From a virus: a stretch of DNA of 64,000 bases. Below the pieces are notes generated by a model, which worked only from the letters and a program-made list of their open reading frames with translations, was not told the DNA's origin and made no database searches. This document shows, one piece after another, positions 39,565-48,185 of the stretch (positions are counted from its first letter, which is position 1; the number at the start of each line of letters is the position of its first letter). The stretch spans positions 208,577 through 272,576 of IMG/VR virus record IMGVR_UViG_3300023174_000042; one strand, given 5' to 3'. The position numbers and the translations under genes were made by a program.

Positions 39565-41061
39565 CTAACTGATTTGTCTAATAGCACTTTCTACTTTATC
39601 TTGATTTTTTAACTTGGTATTTTTTCTATCTTTGATTGCCAATTCAATTAATTGTTGATCCGATAGTCCGTTTTTGATTCCATTTTCCAAACTTTCAGCA
39701 AATTTTTTGAAAAACCCCGGTCCATTCCAACAAGCATATGACATATGAAGAGTTAAACCTGGTATTGATTGAATTTTTTCTTTAGTTTTTGGATCTTTTA
39801 CAAAATTTGACATATTTTTGTCAAAAGATCTTTTCATTATTTTAACTGCCAAATTTTTCAAAGATTGTTCTTTGTCTCCACCTCGATATAACCATTTCCA
39901 TTCTTTACAAAAGTCATCCATGTTTGACCAAGTGGTATTTGGTCCAACACCATTTGATTTAGCCCCAGCACCATATTTTTCTCCATCTATAATTTGAAAA
40001 AATTCTTTACCTTCAGGTGATGACTCAATATTTCCGTTATATCTGTCCAATCCAAACATTGTTTCTGTAGATTTTCCCATATTACCACCTGGATGCTTAC
40101 AAAACGGATTCCAATATCCGCCTTCAAACTTATCAATCACAATTTTTGTAACATTTTCAAAATTTGACAAATCAACAGCAGATAAATTGTTTTCATCAGA
40201 TTGACTTTCCTTACATATCTTTTGAACATCAGATACGTTAAATTCTTTTTTTCCTGTTTTTTCTTCCATAGCACTTTGAGTTTTAGGTCCAAAATATCCA
40301 TCTTGATTTATACCCAAGCAACCTTGCACTTGATATATAATTCCATTAGTATTTGGAGATTTATATTTAGTTCCGACATCTTTACAACCTTTTTTAAAAT
40401 TTGGTCCATCACAATCGGAGTATTTTTTTAATTTATCTGATATATCACTAACACTAGAACCACCACCTATAAGTGATATATCGTCACTTGTTTCGATTTC
40501 AGTTGGTTTGTCTGTCCTATTATATTCACCTTTACCTTCATGTGGAGGATAGTTTTTTGGTAAAGAATATTTGTAAAAAAATTGTCTAATATAAACACCA
40601 TCAGGGTTTTTGAAGTCTAATACTAATTTGATGTTTTCTGCGTCTTTTTTTTCTAATTTTCTAGTCAAATCATTTATTTGTCTTTCTGCTCTTATGTCTG
40701 CTCTGTTTCCTGCGGATCCTCGTGTAGAGATTCCCATATAAGCAATTCCATCTTTACTTTCATCAATAGTTGCTTCCCAATTTACAGTATAATTTGTAGA
40801 ATCAACTTTTATATTCAAATTTGTAATGTCGGGATTAATTCCAGCATCGTAAACTTCTTTTAATTTTTCATTTATTTTTGTTGACATTTTTCCTCCAAAA
40901 CCATCTGATTTTCTACTTTCAAATGAATGTAATGCGTCCGCATCTCCTTTTGGTGCTGTATAACCACCTTTAACAACAATAGGTAATGAAATTGTTTGTT
41001 CTTTTAACAGTCCCATTATTGATTTAATTCTAAAAATTTCTTCGTTAATATAAGGTTTCAT
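39565..41061 (-). CDS. Tagged virion muramidase-like protein with PG-binding domain
   Basis: A 498-residue protein. The tag is N-E-E-I-F-R-I-K-S-I-M-G-L-L-K-E-Q (cut after L-L-K-E). A beta-rich domain follows to about 200. A peptidoglycan-binding segment lies near 240-285 (Q-V-Q-G-C-L-G-I, D-G-Y-F-G-P-K-T-Q-S-A-M). A C-terminal domain starts K-F-E-G-G-Y-W-N-P, then G-K-S-T-E-T-M-F-G-L-D-R, which resembles GH108-type muramidases (catalytic Glu in E-G-G-Y). It would cut peptidoglycan, probably from inside the virion during entry. ATATTTAT lies 7 bases before the start. Confidence 0.65.
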   Translation of the reverse strand: MKPYINEEIFRIKSIMGLLKEQTISLPIVVKGGYTAPKGDADALHSFESRKSDGFGGKMSTKINEKLKEVYDAGINPDITNLNIKVDSTNYTVNWEATIDESKDGIAYMGISTRGSAGNRADIRAERQINDLTRKLEKKDAENIKLVLDFKNPDGVYIRQFFYKYSLPKNYPPHEGKGEYNRTDKPTEIETSDDISLIGGGSSVSDISDKLKKYSDCDGPNFKKGCKDVGTKYKSPNTNGIIYQVQGCLGINQDGYFGPKTQSAMEEKTGKKEFNVSDVQKICKESQSDENNLSAVDLSNFENVTKIVIDKFEGGYWNPFCKHPGGNMGKSTETMFGLDRYNGNIESSPEGKEFFQIIDGEKYGAGAKSNGVGPNTTWSNMDDFCKEWKWLYRGGDKEQSLKNLAVKIMKRSFDKNMSNFVKDPKTKEKIQSIPGLTLHMSYACWNGPGFFKKFAESLENGIKNGLSDQQLIELAIKDRKNTKLKNQDKVESAIRQIS

Positions 41062-41093
41062 TTACATAATAAATATAATTATTTTTCAAGTTT

Positions 41094-42548
41094 TTATACA
41101 GAATAAACAAACCTTTCATTTCCACAATTAAAAATTCTATAATATCCCAAAGTATTCATAATTTCCCGTTCAGTAAGTTTAGAATCATATCCCATTTTAA
41201 CTAATTTATGTTTTTGATAATTAATTCTATTTTTACGAACTTTATTTATGACATAACTATAGTTTGGTGGAGTAAAACCATGGGTTTCAAACCCTAACTT
41301 TTTATATAACTCCCCTGTTGCCCAAGAAATATCACAATAAGATAGGATTTTTTTTGGTTGATGATTGTTTAAAAAACATTTAAATAGTTTTGAAGCACCA
41401 CCAACAACAGAAATTCCAAGTTTATTACAAAATCTCACCAATTCATATTCACCTTCCTTTTGATTTTTATCTAATACTTTTCTAGTTTTCATAAATGTCA
41501 TCAAAGACACTAATTCACCTTCATAAAACAACCCATAATTAATATTAGTATTCACAAATCCTTGTAAATGGTTTTTATTTAGAAAATCCTTAATAACATG
41601 TTTTTCATCTATCTTCCTTATTGTTGTTTTTCTAGCAAAGATTTTTTTTGATTTTTTTATAACATTTGATATTATTGATTTTATAATGTCTAATTTGAAA
41701 TCAAAATCGTCTTCGTAAATGTGTATCAATTTGATGCCATATTTTTCACATAACTTTGTTTTTTCCAAATGATAATTTTTATTTACGTATAATTCTGAAT
41801 GCCATCTCATTCCATTGAATTCAAATCCCAATTTAAATTCTGGTAAATAGATATCAATTTCTTTTCTTTCGATTTTGAATGAATTAATTATTTCTCCATC
41901 ATAAATCTCTCCAATAATTTTATTTAATAAGACTTCTTTACCTGAAATGTTTTTTTCAACAGGTTTACACTTTGAACATAGTTCAGTTTTTATAATTTTT
42001 CTATTTGAAAATACAGATTTTTTAATTTTGGTTGGTCCGTGGATTTTACAATTAACGACAAAATTTTCTTCATCTTGATCAACAACATCAGGATTATTTT
42101 TTAAAAAAAGTTTAAAAATTGTTTCAACACGTTTTTGTTTTTCACTATTTAGGTTTTCAACTTTCCACTTGTTACTTTGCCTAAAATGCTCTGAACCCCA
42201 CTTTTTTAAAAAGGTTTTTTTGGTTTTTTCTTTAAAATTATCTGTTTTGAATACACACTTATCTCCGTATTTAAGTTCAAATGTTTTTTCTTTTTTGTTT
42301 TTTGAACATTTTGAAGAGCAAGTATAGTAACCCCCTTTATTTACAGATTGATTGTATCGTCGATATTGAATTTTTACTTCTTTGTTACAAACATCACATT
42401 TTGCATCAACAAGCAAATGACTTTTGGGATTTACTAATTCTATAGGTATTATATTAACTTCATTTAAAACTATATCAATATTGTTTTTTTTATAATATTG
42501 AGCAACATTCCCAACAATTCTAATTTTTAATTTTTTTGTTAAAAGCAT
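41094..42548 (-). CDS. Vsr/EDxHD-like endonuclease (possible homing endonuclease)
   Basis: A 484-residue basic protein. The N-terminal third has paired C-x-x-C motifs (C-D-V-C-N, C-S-S-K-C-S) and N-x-x-K-x-K-x-T-x-L-K-K-x-G helices. The centre holds G-F-E-F-N-G-M-R-W-H-S-E and then C-E-K-Y-G-I-K-L-I-H-I-Y-E-D-D-F, the signature of very-short-patch-like phage nucleases. The C-terminal part (N-H-L-Q-G, L-V-S-L-M-T-F, C-D-I-S-W-A-T-G) is typical of the same phage group. It lies between tagged genes and has no tag, consistent with an invading homing endonuclease. ATATTTAT lies upstream. Confidence 0.7.
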   Translation of the reverse strand: MLLTKKLKIRIVGNVAQYYKKNNIDIVLNEVNIIPIELVNPKSHLLVDAKCDVCNKEVKIQYRRYNQSVNKGGYYTCSSKCSKNKKEKTFELKYGDKCVFKTDNFKEKTKKTFLKKWGSEHFRQSNKWKVENLNSEKQKRVETIFKLFLKNNPDVVDQDEENFVVNCKIHGPTKIKKSVFSNRKIIKTELCSKCKPVEKNISGKEVLLNKIIGEIYDGEIINSFKIERKEIDIYLPEFKLGFEFNGMRWHSELYVNKNYHLEKTKLCEKYGIKLIHIYEDDFDFKLDIIKSIISNVIKKSKKIFARKTTIRKIDEKHVIKDFLNKNHLQGFVNTNINYGLFYEGELVSLMTFMKTRKVLDKNQKEGEYELVRFCNKLGISVVGGASKLFKCFLNNHQPKKILSYCDISWATGELYKKLGFETHGFTPPNYSYVINKVRKNRINYQKHKLVKMGYDSKLTEREIMNTLGYYRIFNCGNERFVYSV

Positions 42549-42612
42549 GGTTAATATTTTTCTATAAATATAGTAAAATATTCATTTGTGTCCACCATTC
42601 AAGTTGATTTTT

Positions 42613-44202
42613 TTACCTATTTTCAGGTCTAAATCTATATGGATTGGCTTTGATTGCCGCTTTTGAAAAATAAGTCCCTTGTCCTTGTCGTCTGGCATTT
42701 TTTAATGATCTACCATATTCATTCATTTCGACTTCAAAATCAGGTTCGTAACGTTCATCATTTGATTGTTTAATTTTATCTCTTAAAGTTACAAAAAACT
42801 CCCTAGCCAATCTTTTCATGAATTTAACGTATTCAGCGTCTTCATCATCTTTTTTCTTATAGTATTTACTAACAGGAGGTCTTTTTGACCTATCTAAATA
42901 ACTTAAACCTGAAATATTAGTAATACATTTGTGTCCCCCACTGTTGGCTAAAATTAAATCCCAAGCAGATATTGTTATTTTGTCTAACACTTCACGTTGT
43001 TTATCTGTTAATGAATTAAATGGTTTTGACATAATAGAATCCAACATTTTGATATAAGAATCCGATCCTTCTTGTTTATCAAAAGAATTTGGATAAAGAG
43101 CCGTAAAGTCTTTTAATGTAAAACCAACAGATCCTTCACCAAAATCTTTGCTGTTTTCAGATATCCATTTAATTGTTGATAAAGGTATTTTTTTATTTTT
43201 TAATTCAGTTTCAAATTTCTTTAGAACTTCATCTTTAACTTCACCCAAATTAACACCTTTCAATGCTCTTTCTTTTTTAAATGGATTACAAGATGCTTGA
43301 ATCATTCCCATTGGCCAAACAAGAAGTAAAAAGTCTGCGTCAGGATTGTTTTTAAATGGTGTATAACGATCATAAGATCCTACGTCAAAAAGGTTACCTC
43401 CGCCATATTGAGTAATAATTCCATCAATTACCTTCACATTAGGAGAAGTTTTTTGTCTTTCAACATAAGATTCTTTATTTTTTTCTAATTGTTGTATATC
43501 CAAATAACCATTATTTTTCATCCAATCTTTAATATTTAAAAGAATATTCAAAAGTGAAGGTTTTGACTTCATTACAAGTTGTGTTAAAAAACCTTTCTTG
43601 TTTTTAAATGCCAATAGCAACTTGTTTGCCACAAGTCCCATCATTTTTTTATTTCCTTTAACATCTCTTTCTCGATCAATTTTGAATAAATAGTTCATGA
43701 CCTCACTTGGTGTTATATCATATTTAGCAAAATCTGCTGAGTCCACCATATTAATCAATTCAACATCTTCTTGAGTGAAAATATCTTTTGGTGATAATAC
43801 TTGAGAAATTGTTTCAACGTTAGATCTTGATGGTCTAAAACTTGTTGCGGTTCCACTTTCAACCCCTGCTTGTGTATCATGGTGATCGGTATGAATTACA
43901 TACATAGGTTTACCATGGGCAAAGTCAACCAAAACAGGCATAATTTCACCCTCACCTTCAGGTTTTTTTACAGCAAATTCTTTATCTCCATATTGTATTG
44001 TTTCAGCATCAACAACTTTAATTCCATTTTTTTCCAAATAGTCTTTCATAGCCAAGGCAGTTGTTACCCCATCTAAATCCATGTGAAAATAGATTTTAGC
44101 CATTTTATATCTTTTTGCTAGATCTTTGATACCTCTAATACCACTTTCATTCAATAATTTTGTGGTTTCTTCTTTTATTATTCGTCTTATTAAGTTTTTC
44201 AT
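42613..44202 (-). CDS. Tagged DHH-family phosphoesterase
   Basis: A 529-residue protein. The tag is K-N-L-I-R-R-I-I-K-E-E, followed at once by a second site L-L-N-E-S. The DHH motifs are clear: H-M-D-L-D-G-V-T-T-A-L (near 37-47), V-D-F-A-H-G and H-T-D-H-H-D-T (near 105-112). Members of this family hydrolyse oligonucleotides or cyclic dinucleotides and act as RecJ- or NrnA-like enzymes. With a capsid tag it could be injected and remove signalling nucleotides or DNA ends. ATATTTAT lies 5 bases before the ATG. Confidence 0.75.
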   Translation of the reverse strand: MKNLIRRIIKEETTKLLNESGIRGIKDLAKRYKMAKIYFHMDLDGVTTALAMKDYLEKNGIKVVDAETIQYGDKEFAVKKPEGEGEIMPVLVDFAHGKPMYVIHTDHHDTQAGVESGTATSFRPSRSNVETISQVLSPKDIFTQEDVELINMVDSADFAKYDITPSEVMNYLFKIDRERDVKGNKKMMGLVANKLLLAFKNKKGFLTQLVMKSKPSLLNILLNIKDWMKNNGYLDIQQLEKNKESYVERQKTSPNVKVIDGIITQYGGGNLFDVGSYDRYTPFKNNPDADFLLLVWPMGMIQASCNPFKKERALKGVNLGEVKDEVLKKFETELKNKKIPLSTIKWISENSKDFGEGSVGFTLKDFTALYPNSFDKQEGSDSYIKMLDSIMSKPFNSLTDKQREVLDKITISAWDLILANSGGHKCITNISGLSYLDRSKRPPVSKYYKKKDDEDAEYVKFMKRLAREFFVTLRDKIKQSNDERYEPDFEVEMNEYGRSLKNARRQGQGTYFSKAAIKANPYRFRPENR

Positions 44203-44220
44203 TTATAATAAATATCTTAC

Positions 44221-45438
44221 TTAAACAAAAACTTGAGGAATATCATCCCAAGACGTTGTATATTTTTGTGTAATGTAATCTTGTTTCATTTCCCAATCAT
44301 GTGTTTGATTAACAGGAGACTTAATAATTTCAACCTGATCAAAAAATAATGACGTTTGAATAACGTTATCTGGTGTTAGTTCATTAAATACAATTCCACA
44401 TTTTTTATACTTTTCAGATTTATTACAAATTATTTTAAATTGTTCATATATCTGAGACCAAATTATATCAGCGTCTCTTGTTGGCGTTTGTAGTTTAATT
44501 ACTTTTGAATAATGATATTTATCTCCTTTATGATAATTACCTGACACAAATATTGTTGCTTTATTTGCCAACAATTTGTTTTGAGTTAATTTTTTTACAC
44601 CATTTTTAATATATGTATACATTGCTTCTCCAAGTTGATCAAACTCTGACACATCTTTTCCAAATGACCTTGTGGATGCAATATTTTTTTTAGGTTTTAG
44701 TGTTTTTAAAATTGGATAACAATATAACCCTTGAAGTTCTAATTGTGTTCTAATTCCATTTATATTCATTAATTTTTTTACAGTATATTCATGTGTGTTA
44801 ATAAATTGACCTACCGATTCTACTTCAATATTTTTTAGTTTTTTTGCCCATTTTCTTCCAATTCCCCAAACTTCATCAACGTCAATTTGATAACAAAGAC
44901 TTCTAAAGTTTTTAATATCCCAATAAGAACACACACCATTATAACTTGGTGATTTTTTTGCTAAATATGATGTGAGTTTTGCCAATGTTTTATTTGGTCC
45001 AACACCAATTGATACAGGAATACCTACTTTTCTTTTAACTTCTTCTTTAATTAACAAAAGTGTGTCATTTAGTTCTTCTTTTGGTATGTTTGAAAAATCA
45101 ACGAAAGCCTCATCAATCGAATATACTTCAATATCATTTCCAAACTCAGAGATTACTTTCATTACTCTATCAGACATATCACCATACAAATTGTAATTTG
45201 ATGAATACACACAAAATCTATGTTGATTCATAAATTCTCTACTTTGAAAAAATGGTTCTCCCATTTTAATTCCAAGGTCTTTTGCTTCTTGAGATCTAGC
45301 AATTACACACCCATCGTTGTTTGATAAAACAACCGTAGGTCTTCCAATCGATTCGGGATTAAATAATCTTTCACAACTAACATAAAAGTTGTTACAATCA
45401 ATAATTCCAATTTTTTTTAAGTTTTCTTTAATATCCAT
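44221..45438 (-). CDS. umuC: Y-family DNA polymerase V subunit UmuC
   Basis: A 405-residue translesion DNA polymerase. Motifs: I-I-D-C-N-N-F-Y-V-S-C-E-R, V-V-L-S-N-N-D-G-C-V-I-A-R, and the catalytic Y-S-I-D-E-A-F-V-D-F. The C-terminal little-finger region includes A-S-T-R-S-F-G. All catalytic acidic residues appear present. The start at 45438 gives M-D-I-K-E-N-L-K-K-I-G-I-I-D, directly before the first motif, and overlaps the UmuD-like gene by 22 bases. It lets replication pass lesions and is part of a small DNA-repair set with UvrC at 46262. Confidence 0.85.
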   Translation of the reverse strand: MDIKENLKKIGIIDCNNFYVSCERLFNPESIGRPTVVLSNNDGCVIARSQEAKDLGIKMGEPFFQSREFMNQHRFCVYSSNYNLYGDMSDRVMKVISEFGNDIEVYSIDEAFVDFSNIPKEELNDTLLLIKEEVKRKVGIPVSIGVGPNKTLAKLTSYLAKKSPSYNGVCSYWDIKNFRSLCYQIDVDEVWGIGRKWAKKLKNIEVESVGQFINTHEYTVKKLMNINGIRTQLELQGLYCYPILKTLKPKKNIASTRSFGKDVSEFDQLGEAMYTYIKNGVKKLTQNKLLANKATIFVSGNYHKGDKYHYSKVIKLQTPTRDADIIWSQIYEQFKIICNKSEKYKKCGIVFNELTPDNVIQTSLFFDQVEIIKSPVNQTHDWEMKQDYITQKYTTSWDDIPQVFV

Positions 45439-45734
45439 GTGACCTTGCCCCATAAGTTTTTTTGTTCTTTGTATTCTCTAAGTTTAAAAAATGTTTTTTC
45501 TGTTAAGACAACCAAATCCCCGATTTTGGGTTCTTCATTTTTATCTATTACAAGAGTATCTCCTTGTTTTACACCAAAAACTTCTGGACCTGAATATTTA
45601 AAATAAAAAGTTGTATAAAAGTCTTTAACAATAAGTTCATTAAGGTCCAATCTTTTATCAACATAAGTTTCTGCAGGTGAAGCAAATCCTGTTGTTGTAG
45701 AATTAATTTGAATAGGATTTTTGTGTCTTAACAT
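45417..45734 (-). CDS. UmuD-like protein lacking the catalytic Ser
   Basis: A 105-residue protein aligned with UmuD/LexA S24 peptidases. G-F-A-S-P-A-E-T-Y-V-D-K-R-L-D-L-N-E-L matches UmuD closely, and G-D-T-L-V-I-D and K-I-G-D-L-V-V follow. Where UmuD has S-G-D-S-M this protein has S-G-P-E-V, so the nucleophilic Ser is missing. Lys in F-F-K-L is kept. The N-terminus ahead of G-F is only 15 residues, and the Cys-Gly or Ala-Gly cut site is absent. The chain is also about 30 residues short in the C-terminal half. It may act as a pre-cut UmuD'-like partner for UmuC. Confidence 0.75.
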   Translation of the reverse strand: MLRHKNPIQINSTTTGFASPAETYVDKRLDLNELIVKDFYTTFYFKYSGPEVFGVKQGDTLVIDKNEEPKIGDLVVLTEKTFFKLREYKEQKNLWGKVTWILKKT

Positions 45735-45776
45735 ATACTAAAATATAGTAAATGTAAATGATAAAAAAAAGAATTT

Positions 45777-46127
45777 TTACTTATTTTTTACAACTTTAAA
45801 TAATGCTTTTTCTATTGAATAACCGTTATTAATAAAGTATTTTAGACTATCAACGTTGCAGTGCGCATACACAATTTTTTCAGTGTCATGAATTTTTGAA
45901 TCTCTATAATTCCATAACAATTTATATATTCCTCTGTTTCTATAATCGTCTAATACAAAAGCATGACACAGATATATTACAGAGTCGTGCTCAACATAAG
46001 AAACAATACCTACTAATTTATCTTTAATATAACACCCATAATAAGTTGCGTGTTCATCTAATAGATCTGGTTTTACTTCTTTGAAGTTTTTATAAACCTC
46101 ATCATAATTTACTTTTGTAATTTCCAT
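45777..46127 (-). CDS. GNAT-family acetyltransferase
   Basis: A 116-residue protein with the acetyl-CoA-binding motif D-D-Y-R-N-R-G-I-Y-K-L-L-W near residues 75-90, preceded by the beta strand V-I-Y-L-C-H-A-F-V. The C-terminal strand A-H-C-N-V-D-S-L-K-Y-F-I-N-N-G-Y is typical of GNAT enzymes. The substrate is unknown; it could modify host proteins or small molecules. No tag. It lies between the UmuD-like gene and the divergent uvrC-like gene. Confidence 0.75.
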   Translation of the reverse strand: MEITKVNYDEVYKNFKEVKPDLLDEHATYYGCYIKDKLVGIVSYVEHDSVIYLCHAFVLDDYRNRGIYKLLWNYRDSKIHDTEKIVYAHCNVDSLKYFINNGYSIEKALFKVVKNK

Positions 46128-46249
46128 TTTATTGATATTATGTTTAATTTAATTGAATTTAAATTAATTTTGTATAGTTACAAGTTATAATTTTTGGTCT
46201 TATAAAAATATAGCATCAATAAAAGTTATTGAATGAAAAAAAATTTGAT

Positions 46250-46257
46250 TATATTTG
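46250..46257 (+). promoter_or_regulatory. Bacteroidota-type -7 box TATATTTG
   Basis: TAnnTTTG match exactly 4 bases before the GTG at 46262. A TTG-containing -33-like element lies about 19 bases upstream of it. The box decides the start of the UvrC-like gene. Confidence 0.6.
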
Positions 46258-46261
46258 TATT

Positions 46262-47536
46262 GTGATTACAGAAAAACTTTCAAACATACCACAATCTAGC
46301 GGTTGTTACCTTTTTAAAAACAAGAAGGGTCAGATCATCTATGTTGGAAAATCAAAGTTTCTTCCTAAACGAGTAAAGTCTTATTTTCAAAAAAACCACA
46401 AAGATCAAAAGACTTTGTCTTTGGTAGGTGAGATTGTTGATGTTGAGTTTATGACTACTAATGATGAAAGTCAGGCTTTGTTATTAGAAGATGAACTTAT
46501 CAAATCACACAAACCAAAATACAATATCAAAGCAAAAGATGACAGATCTCGTCAATGGTTTATTACTTTGACTAACGAAGATTTTCCAAGACTTTTGGTT
46601 TGTAATCCTTCTAACTTTACTGGTGAAGTTCTTTTGAAATCCACAAGTTCCAATTCTTGTTATGAAATTTATGAAATGGTTCATGACATTTTTAATCTTA
46701 GATCTTGTTCTTACAACTTGACTGAAGAAAATATTTCAAACGAAAAGTTCAAAACCTGTTTGGAGTTTCATCTTGGTCGTTGTAATGCTCCTTGCGTTTC
46801 CTTGATTCAAAAATTTTCATATTTGAAGATTGTAAATGAGATGAAAGATATATTTTCTTTTAAGTTTGATACTGTTAGAAATCGTTTGAAAAAATTTATG
46901 AAACACCATTCTGATCAAATGGAATTTGAAATTGCTCAAAACTTCAAAAACAAAATTGATGTTGTTGATTTATTGGAAAAGAAACTTGAACCTTTTCGTG
47001 TTCGAAAATATAATGATGTTGCAAGATCATTTAAAGAACAATTTGGTTTACTTAATATCCCTACTTTAATTGAGGCGTTTGATAACTCTCATACATCTGG
47101 TGATTGTCAGGTGTCTGCTCTTGTTCGTTACAAAAATGGTAAAACTGATAAATCAAACTATCGTAAGTTTAATATCAAATCTGTTGAAGGTCCTGATGAT
47201 TATGCGTCCTTTGATGAGGTATTAAATCGTCGATTCAAGAGACTATTAAATGAGAAACAAGAGTTACCTTCACTTGTTATTATTGATGGTGGTAAAGGTC
47301 AGTTGGGTGTTGCCAAGAAAGTATTTGAGGGTCTTGGTTTATTAAATCGAATTGACTTGATCTCTATTTCAAAAGATGACAAACACAGATCATCCACAAT
47401 CCACAAGATTGATGGATCAAGTTTTGATATTCCAAGAACTGACTTTGGGTTTTTGTTGGCCGAGATTCAAAATGAGGTTCACCGATTTGTTATTACTTTT
47501 CACCGTCAAAAACGTAATAAATCTGTTATAGGATAA
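46262..47536 (+). CDS. uvrC: Short UvrC-like excision nuclease
   Basis: A 424-residue protein with the UvrC GIY-YIG domain (G-C-Y-L-F-K-N-K-K-G-Q-I-I-Y-V-G-K-S-K) and the C-terminal RNase H-like endonuclease domain (A-F-D-N-S-H, then V-I-I-D-G-G-K-G-Q-L). UvrC proteins are usually about 600 residues. The C-terminal HhH domain is missing and the middle UvrB-binding region is shortened. I chose GTG at 46262 because a TATATTTG box ends 4 bases upstream and the longer TTG frame begins upstream of that box. It would make the dual incision in nucleotide excision repair. Confidence 0.8.
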   Translation: MITEKLSNIPQSSGCYLFKNKKGQIIYVGKSKFLPKRVKSYFQKNHKDQKTLSLVGEIVDVEFMTTNDESQALLLEDELIKSHKPKYNIKAKDDRSRQWFITLTNEDFPRLLVCNPSNFTGEVLLKSTSSNSCYEIYEMVHDIFNLRSCSYNLTEENISNEKFKTCLEFHLGRCNAPCVSLIQKFSYLKIVNEMKDIFSFKFDTVRNRLKKFMKHHSDQMEFEIAQNFKNKIDVVDLLEKKLEPFRVRKYNDVARSFKEQFGLLNIPTLIEAFDNSHTSGDCQVSALVRYKNGKTDKSNYRKFNIKSVEGPDDYASFDEVLNRRFKRLLNEKQELPSLVIIDGGKGQLGVAKKVFEGLGLLNRIDLISISKDDKHRSSTIHKIDGSSFDIPRTDFGFLLAEIQNEVHRFVITFHRQKRNKSVIG

Positions 47537-48185
47537 ATTTATTATTATAATAAGTTGCAATCCAATCAGCCTTCAGTAAAGGTTCTTGATTTAATATTGT
47601 GTCAATACCGACATAATATTTTTCAGTTTCGTAATAAGTTTCTCTTCGATATAAATAATTGTCTATATATTCTTCAACAGCATCTCCAACATCGGTTTTT
47701 TCCCCATTTAAAGTTGCTGATATTGGTTCTACTTTGTTGTCGATATAGTAAGTTTCACTATCCTCAAAATATAATTTCATACCAACAGATTCTATATTAA
47801 TCACATACTTATTATAACCAATAAATGGAGTTCCTGTTGTAAATTCAATTTTTCTTACAGAGTCAAAAACTTTTTGTATTTTGTTTCTTGTTTTGTTGCT
47901 AAGATAAAATTTAGGTAAATCATTCCACATAACTTCAACAAAAAACTCATAACTAACAAATTGTCCATATTCAATAACAATATCATCTAATAGTTCTTCA
48001 ATGATTGAATAATAATAAGAAACTTTATTTGGGTTTTTAATTACGAATTGAATTGGATAAAAACTTTTATTATTTTTTTTTGTTTCTTCTCCAACTCTAA
48101 CAGGGATACATTTTAACCCGTAAAGATCTATTTCATCTCCAGCAAAGTTTTTAAATAATTTTAATATTTTTTCTTGATTCATCAC
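47526..48185 (-). CDS. Hypothetical protein
   Basis: A 219-residue protein rich in Tyr, Asp and Asn (Y-Y-Y-S-I-I-E-E-L-L-D-D-I). The N-terminus (N-Q-E-K-I-L-K-L-F-K-N-F) lacks a clear tag. The mixed alpha/beta pattern resembles other small domains of tagged proteins here. It overlaps the end of uvrC by 11 bases and the lysozyme gene by 4, which couples it to that gene. Function unknown. Confidence 0.6.
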   Translation of the reverse strand: MMNQEKILKLFKNFAGDEIDLYGLKCIPVRVGEETKKNNKSFYPIQFVIKNPNKVSYYYSIIEELLDDIVIEYGQFVSYEFFVEVMWNDLPKFYLSNKTRNKIQKVFDSVRKIEFTTGTPFIGYNKYVINIESVGMKLYFEDSETYYIDNKVEPISATLNGEKTDVGDAVEEYIDNYLYRRETYYETEKYYVGIDTILNQEPLLKADWIATYYNNKFIL

